Assembly (NCBI GenBank): GCA_026552835.1
Contig: JAPMTY010000121.1
Coordinates: forward strand, 1-10,216
Length of the DNA stretch: 10,216 nt
Direction of reading: 5' to 3'
Source of the DNA: Candidatus Methanoperedens sp.
GTDB taxonomy: Archaea; Halobacteriota; Methanosarcinia; Methanosarcinales; Methanoperedenaceae
The notes beneath the pieces are model-generated. The model was given only the letters and a program-made list of their open reading frames with translations. It was not told the DNA's origin and ran no database searches. Position numbers and translations under genes: made by a program. The number at the start of each line of letters is the position of its first letter. Positions within the stretch are counted from its first letter, which is position 1. Below, in pieces: positions 7,063-10,216 of the stretch.

Positions 7063-7106
7063 TAAAGACCATGTGGGAAACTAACTTGGTCGGAATTAAA
7101 TATATA
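7052..7106 (+). promoter_or_regulatory. Intergenic element, copy 1 (T-tract, hairpin, TATA)
   Basis: Three parts have fixed spacing. The tract TTTATTTTTTC lies at 7052-7062. The hairpin at 7067-7091 has arms GACCA and TGGTC, then a T/T mismatch and two more pairs, around GGGAAAC. The tail CTTGGTCGGAATTAAATAT contains a TATA-like box. The box lies about 45 bases before the ATG at 7148, so a start site 25 bases downstream would leave room for the AAGGTGAT ribosome site. The sequence matches copies at 7544 and 8767. The most likely role is a controlled promoter for the 7148 gene, with the hairpin arms as an operator or a structured RNA. Confidence 0.65.
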
Positions 7107-7147
7107 ATGAAAATATAGATATTTGAAAATTGTAAGGTGATACAAAG

Positions 7148-7369
7148 ATGGAAGGAACATTTTTTACACTTAAAGAAGAATATATAGATGAAATAAAACA
7201 ATTAGACGAGGATGAAACTAGAAAATTAATGATTGAACTTATTGAGTCAAAAAAAGACTTGGAATCGCTAGAAACTGGAGATACAATGGTAAGACTAATA
7301 AATAACGGAGAAATGATAGAAGTTAGAAAGGTATCAAAAATATCTTTTTATGACATAAAGAATTGGTAA
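7148..7369 (+). CDS. Small hypothetical protein, 73 aa
   Basis: The ATG is preceded by a good ribosome site, AAGGTGAT, ending about eight bases upstream. The first 42 residues are acidic and helix-forming (LKEEYIDEIKQLDEDETRKLMIELIESKKDLESLETG). The rest alternates like beta-strands (TMVRLINNGEMIEVRKVSKISFYDI). There is no Cys, no signal peptide and no membrane segment. I do not recognise the family. The gene stands alone between intergenic element copy 1 and a hairpin terminator at 7389, so it is probably monocistronic. A small regulatory or adaptor protein would fit its size, but the sequence does not show it. Confidence 0.75.
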   Translation: MEGTFFTLKEEYIDEIKQLDEDETRKLMIELIESKKDLESLETGDTMVRLINNGEMIEVRKVSKISFYDIKNW

Positions 7370-7388
7370 AACACGACATCGCGGGCAT

Positions 7389-7409
7389 TATTAAAGCTCA
7401 TTTTTAATA
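7389..7409 (+). terminator. Hairpin terminator after the 73-aa gene
   Basis: A 7-bp inverted repeat, TATTAAA (7389-7395) with TTTAATA (7403-7409), encloses a GCTCATT loop; the right arm contains a run of five T. It starts 20 bases after the stop at 7369. It is AT-rich and weak but well placed. Confidence 0.4.
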
Positions 7410-7429
7410 TCGCATTAATTCTAACAAAA

Positions 7430-7446
7430 AAAACTTAAATACTTTA
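7430..7446 (+). promoter_or_regulatory. Candidate archaeal promoter (BRE + TATA)
   Basis: An A-run followed by ACTTAAATACTTT (box at 7434-7444) fits an archaeal BRE/TATA promoter. It predicts transcription from about 7465. Downstream are two short possible reading frames (GTG 7502, 33 codons; ATG 7518, 24 codons) and intergenic element copy 2, then the gene at 7632. So either a small gene or RNA lies here, or the 7632 gene has a long leader from a second promoter. Confidence 0.4.
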
Positions 7447-7543
7447 GCATCATATATTATATAGCAGGGACTATTATAAATCAGGAGATGTTACTGACAA
7501 GGTGAAATTTGGTGACAATGAAAAACAAAATAAAATTAGACAT

Positions 7544-7595
7544 TTTATTTTTTCTAAAGATCAAGGGGGAAACTATCTTGGTCGGAATTTAAATA
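7544..7595 (+). promoter_or_regulatory. Intergenic element, copy 2 (T-tract, hairpin, TATA)
   Basis: The T-tract lies at 7544-7554. The hairpin at 7559-7583 has arms GATCAAG and CTTGGTC (7 bp including one G-T pair). The tail CTTGGTCGGAATTTAAATA ends at 7595. The spacing from tract to hairpin is 15 bases, as in the other copies. The TTTAAATA box lies 44 bases before the ATG of the 100-residue gene, which has the strong ribosome site AAGGAGGTGA, so the geometry suits a promoter for that gene. Confidence 0.65.
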
Positions 7596-7631
7596 AAACG
7601 TAGAAAAGAAACAATAAGGAGGTGAAAACAA

Positions 7632-7934
7632 ATGGGAAGATATCTAACTCTCTGGGAGACAGACATGACCAGAGTACCAGAAGACCCAAAAGAACAGTTG
7701 GAATTTTTTACCAAACTCATTAATATGGTACAAGAAGATCTAAAAAATGGACCAACTAAGGAATTTGGAATGTTCTTGGGAGGTGACAGTGGATATACTA
7801 TTGAAGAAGGAACAGAAGAAGAGGTGACTATGTGTAATATGAAATTCTGTCCATTCGTCAAAATTAGCGTGCAACAGATAATATCAGCTGACCAGGTACA
7901 AGAGATCATGAATAAGTTCAAAAGCTGCTGTTAA
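7632..7934 (+). CDS. Small conserved-type protein, 100 aa, Cys-containing
   Basis: The start is fixed by AAGGAGGTGA at 7616-7625, the strongest ribosome site in the window. The protein begins MGRYLTLWETDMTRVPEDPKEQ, then a helix (about 21-38), LKNGPTKEFGMFLGGDSGYTIEEGTEEEV, a strand-like PFVKISV, and a final helix. This order resembles small alpha/beta proteins of about 95-110 residues common in methanogens and some bacteria (YLxLWE, EEGTEEEV), whose function I do not know. Four Cys are present: 68, 73 and a terminal pair, 99 and 100. The last two could serve in metal or redox chemistry, but this is inference. It has no signal or membrane segment. It lies 72 bases upstream of the GNAT gene, separated by a U-tract. 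Confidence 0.85.
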   Translation: MGRYLTLWETDMTRVPEDPKEQLEFFTKLINMVQEDLKNGPTKEFGMFLGGDSGYTIEEGTEEEVTMCNMKFCPFVKISVQQIISADQVQEIMNKFKSCC

Positions 7935-7948
7935 AAAATTAGAAAATA

Positions 7949-7963
7949 TTTTTTTATTTTTTT
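7949..7963 (+). terminator. U-tract terminator after the 100-aa gene
   Basis: A run of T broken by a single A starts 15 bases after the stop codon. It continues into CTATATAG, similar to the left end of the intergenic element at 8767, but the hairpin and the CTTGGTCGG tail are absent. It may be a degenerate fourth copy or just a terminator of the same type. Confidence 0.5.
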
Positions 7964-8006
7964 CTATATAGTCAATGAAACTGTCTGTTAATGAATAGGA
8001 GGAGAA

Positions 8007-8726
8007 ATGGAAGAACTAGATATTACAAAATATAAGCCTTATAAGGATTATAGGGGGACATGCAAATTCAAACCTATGGAAGAAAGGAAGATGGTATGGC
8101 CAGAAATTGATAAAAAATATGTATTGAGAGACAAATATGTTCTTAGACCAATAGAAGAAAATGAGATAGAGGAGATAGTCAGTGTTTATAGGGCAGGACT
8201 TCCGGAGGTATATAATAATTTTGATTATGATTCAATTCTTTGGCCAGAAAGACTTTCTAAAGAGTTGCAAAGCGACAAAGGATTCATGAAAGGAGATGTT
8301 CTACTAATTGTTGCAGAAAAACTTGACGAGAAAAAATTGGTAGGCGCAGCTATGTTAAAAAAGAATGATCAAAATATGAGTATTTATTGGGAACACGGAG
8401 TAGTTCATCCGGAATATAGAGGACAAAAAATTTTCAAAGAACTCTGCTCACTTCTGGATAATATAACTGAAAATACTGGAGCAGAATATGCAAGCGGATT
8501 GGCTGTGACGTTTCATAGTGCTACTCAAAAAGTACTCGAATCATTAGGATGGAATACGAGGGGTATATTCCCAGGGGCTATTGTTGTATGGAATCATGAG
8601 TCCAACTATTACAGACATTCTCTTATATATTTTGACAAGTTCTACAATGGTGGAGAAGAATTAGTTCCAAAAGATATGGAATTAACCCCAAAAATAAAAT
8701 CAGTTTCAGCATGTTTGAGCTTGTAA
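8007..8726 (+). CDS. GNAT-family acetyltransferase, divergent
   Basis: This 239-residue protein starts at an ATG just behind AGGAGGAG (7997-8004), an unusually close ribosome site. A Lys/Tyr-rich lead of about 40 residues precedes a GNAT core (about 45-190): YVLRPIEENEIEEIVSVY, then LLIVAEKLDEKKLVGAAML, the central YWEHGVVHPEYRGQKIFKEL, and SATQKVLESLGWNTRGIFPG. The acetyl-CoA loop reads Arg138-Gly-Gln-Lys-Ile-Phe143, so two positions usually occupied by Gly (141 and 143) are Lys and Phe. The tail (YYRHSLIYFDKFYNGGEELVP, then MELTPKIK) is an extension I associate with a subfamily of uncharacterised GNATs. Acyl-CoA binding may be altered; the substrate is unknown. A U-tract follows within about 40 bases, so it ends its transcription unit. 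Confidence 0.8.
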   Translation: MEELDITKYKPYKDYRGTCKFKPMEERKMVWPEIDKKYVLRDKYVLRPIEENEIEEIVSVYRAGLPEVYNNFDYDSILWPERLSKELQSDKGFMKGDVLLIVAEKLDEKKLVGAAMLKKNDQNMSIYWEHGVVHPEYRGQKIFKELCSLLDNITENTGAEYASGLAVTFHSATQKVLESLGWNTRGIFPGAIVVWNHESNYYRHSLIYFDKFYNGGEELVPKDMELTPKIKSVSACLSL

Positions 8727-8766
8727 ATATTGATAGAGTATCCAAGATTAGAGAATTGATATAATT

Positions 8767-8817
8767 TTTATTTTTTCTATAGATTATGCGAGAAATTGCT
8801 TGGTCGGAATTTAAATA
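8767..8817 (+). promoter_or_regulatory. Intergenic element, copy 3 (T-tract, hairpin, TATA)
   Basis: The T-tract lies at 8767-8777. The hairpin at 8782-8805 has arms starting GATTA and ending TGGTC (two G-T pairs), a T/T mismatch, then GC with GC, around GAGAAATT. The tail GCTTGGTCGGAATTTAAATA ends at 8817. Its hairpin is one base shorter than in copies 1 and 2. No gene with a ribosome site follows at promoter distance; the next supported gene begins 265 bases later. Confidence 0.6.
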
Positions 8818-9081
8818 AAAATGAAAAGTACCGATATATATTCTCAATTGCTTACTGTTACAGAAACGTTATCCTGCAATTTTATGATTTAAGCATATGT
8901 TAGTATTGATAATGCTTCAAAATGCAAAGGACGTTATCTTAACTACATCGTAACACATTCGGAGAGCTAATATACGCTATCTTTACTTAGCATCTTTTGA
9001 GCAAAATGAACAGAAATTGATCTGAGAAAAAAAAATACAAAAGGGAAATAGGAGAAAGATATATGAGGAGACAATTGAAAC
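8818..9081 (+). other. Gene-poor stretch behind element copy 3
   Basis: With the element, the gap between the GNAT stop at 8726 and the small membrane gene at 9082 is 355 bases. This part contains a 23-codon frame (8821-8892) without ribosome site, an inverted repeat AAGCAT (8891-8896) with ATGCTT (8912-8917), a second one GCTAA (8966-8970) with TTAGC (8987-8991), and a direct repeat ACGTTATC (about 8866 and 8931). Near 9050-9070 are two purine-rich ribosome-site-like motifs. A small RNA driven by the TATA box at about 8810 is possible, but no known RNA family is recognisable and no tRNA is present. Confidence 0.3.
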
Positions 9082-9186
9082 ATGGATGAAACAAACGGAG
9101 AAAAAAGTGATACTGTTGTGATTTTGGCTGTTGTGATTGTAATACTAATTATAGCAGCGGTTCTTTATCTATTCTATAGAGTATGA
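9082..9186 (+). CDS. Single-helix small membrane protein, 34 aa
   Basis: This 34-residue frame starts at ATG 9082 behind GAGGAG at 9065-9070, at a somewhat long spacing. It has a polar acidic head of about 11 residues (MDETNGEKSDT) and one strongly hydrophobic helix, VVILAVVIVILIIAAVLYLF, ending in Tyr-Arg-Val. The charge pattern (acidic head, Arg after the helix) suits an N-out, C-in single-pass protein. An eight-codon frame at 9062 with its own AGGAG site overlaps its leader and could couple translation. It lies 64 bases before the synthetase gene. I know no family for it. Small size and low complexity keep the confidence moderate. Confidence 0.55.
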   Translation: MDETNGEKSDTVVILAVVIVILIIAAVLYLFYRV

Positions 9187-9250
9187 AATACTACGACATA
9201 ATAGAAATGATAAGTCTATAAAATGAAAGATCTAAAAAGATTGAGGTGTA

Positions 9251-10216
9251 ATGTACGAAAAGAATTGTTATAATTCAATGCCACCAAGAGATGAAGGTTC
9301 GGTGCTCGATAAGATTTTTAATCCTGCAAGTATAGCAGTAATCGGTGCTAGTAATGAGGAAGGTAGTGTAGGCTATATATTAATGAAAAATCTCACAGAA
9401 TTGGGATATAAAGGAAACGTTTATCCTGTTAATATTCATAAATCTGATGTATTTGGAATTAAAACGTATCTATCTGTAGAGGAGATACCGGAAGTAGTAG
9501 ATCTTGCTATTATTGCCACCCCAGCTAAAACAGTTCCTGACGTGGTAGAGCAATGTGGAAAGGTTGGAATAGCGGGAATCATCATATTATCAGCAGGTTT
9601 TAAAGAAACTGGAGCAGAAGGCAGATTGCTTGAGGGAAAGATTCTTGAGATAAAGAAAAAATATGCGTTACATATAATAGGTCCGAACTGTCTGGGAATT
9701 ATTCATCCTGATATAAATCTTAATGCAACTTTTATAGACAAAACAATAAAGTCAAGTAGCATTGCTTTTATTTCCCAAAGCGGTGCATTAGGCTCGGCAA
9801 TCCTTGATATTGCTACTCATAGTAACATAGGATTCAGCAATTTTGTCTCAGTCGGTTCCATGATAGATGTTGATTTTGGAGATCTAGTAGATTACTTCGG
9901 TAGAGATCCAAAAACGAAGAGCATATTGATGTATATAGAAGGAATTACAAACGCCAGAAAATTTATCAGTGCTGCAAGACATTTTGCAAGAACAAAACCA
10001 ATCATAGTTATAAAAGCTGGAAGGTTCGCCGAGAGTGCAAAGGCGGCAGTTTCACACACAGGAGCACTTACTGGAGAGGACATGGTTTATGACGCAGCTT
10101 TTAAACGTGCAGGAGTGGTGCGCGTCGAAGAAATAGAAGATCTATTCAATTGTGCAGAAGCTCTTGGCAAGCAACCTCTCCCGAGAGGACCGAACATTGC
10201 TATAGTTACCAATGCC
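9251..10216 (+). CDS. ADP-forming acetate/acyl-CoA synthetase, alpha part (3' truncated by window)
   Basis: Three hundred twenty-two codons are visible and the frame is open at the right edge. The enzyme makes ATP and acid from acyl-CoA, ADP and phosphate (or the reverse) in the cytoplasm, via a phosphohistidine. Seen are a CoA-binding Rossmann domain (about 25-120: SIAVIGASNEEGSVG, YPVN, DLAIIATPA, ILSAGFKETG), GPNCLG at 144-149, FISQSGALG at about 173-181, and the phosphorylated His269 in AVSHTGALTGED. The window stops at NIAIVTNA, the start of the next domain. Whether the beta (ATP-grasp) part is fused or separate cannot be seen. GAGGTG at 9243-9248 supports the ATG at 9251 although it is close; an in-frame ATG at 9278 lacks a site. 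The substrate (acetate or another acid) is not determined by these motifs. A GNAT-only or Pka-like relative is excluded at this end by the intact His loop. Confidence 0.92.
   Translation, partial: MYEKNCYNSMPPRDEGSVLDKIFNPASIAVIGASNEEGSVGYILMKNLTELGYKGNVYPVNIHKSDVFGIKTYLSVEEIPEVVDLAIIATPAKTVPDVVEQCGKVGIAGIIILSAGFKETGAEGRLLEGKILEIKKKYALHIIGPNCLGIIHPDINLNATFIDKTIKSSSIAFISQSGALGSAILDIATHSNIGFSNFVSVGSMIDVDFGDLVDYFGRDPKTKSILMYIEGITNARKFISAARHFARTKPIIVIKAGRFAESAKAAVSHTGALTGEDMVYDAAFKRAGVVRVEEIEDLFNCAEALGKQPLPRGPNIAIVTNA

Noticed and set aside
7052..8817. The repeated element as an insertion-sequence end or miniature transposon
   Set aside because: The copies have no terminal inverted repeats spanning the unit, no target-site duplications that I can see, and sit neatly between genes with promoter-like geometry.
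8821..8892. 23-codon frame just behind element copy 3
   Set aside because: Its ATG lies within a few bases of the TATA box, so it would not be in a transcript started from that box. It has no ribosome site and no equivalent in the other copies.

Overview
The window reads as a piece of an AT-rich archaeal chromosome, most likely euryarchaeal; I cannot name the genus. The evidence is TATA/BRE-like promoters of the TTTAAATA type, U-tract terminators, strong GGTGA/GGAGG ribosome sites next to starts without any, heavy use of AGA and ATA codons, and the gene set: AcnA-type aconitase, citrate synthase of the Thermoplasma size class, CutA, an RCK-type potassium channel and an ADP-forming acyl-CoA synthetase. 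All genes I support lie on the + strand.

Layout. Positions 2-283 hold the 3' end of an unrecognised protein. Positions 284-688 hold a short secreted-protein ORF that looks truncated, a stretch that may be a decayed reading frame, and a three-copy 22-bp tandem repeat ending just before aconitase. Aconitase (689-3463) and citrate synthase (3679-4848) follow. The gap between them is filled by a 19-bp tandem repeat (seven full copies plus a partial one) flanked by two copies of the citrate synthase leader. Sixteen bases after citrate synthase comes a Pat-like GNAT acetyltransferase (4864-5505). Next are a six-TM potassium channel with an unusual filter and an RCK-N domain (5569-6699) and, six bases later, cutA (6706-7029).

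The right third is less compact: small proteins at 7148-7369 and 7632-7934, a second and divergent GNAT (8007-8726), a 34-residue one-helix membrane protein (9082-9186), and the start of an ADP-forming acetate/acyl-CoA synthetase (9251 to the window end). An intergenic element of about 52 bp occurs three times here (7052, 7544, 8767): a U-tract, a 24-25-nt hairpin and a near-invariant TATA-containing tail. Two copies sit where a promoter for the following small gene would be. The third has no clear gene behind it. It is the most interesting undescribed signal in the window.

Together, aconitase and citrate synthase give the oxidative entry of the TCA cycle from acetyl-CoA. The ADP-forming synthetase interconverts acyl-CoA and acid plus ATP. 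A Pat-like acetyltransferase beside citrate synthase suggests acetyl-CoA-dependent protein acetylation in the same metabolic neighbourhood; this last link is inference.
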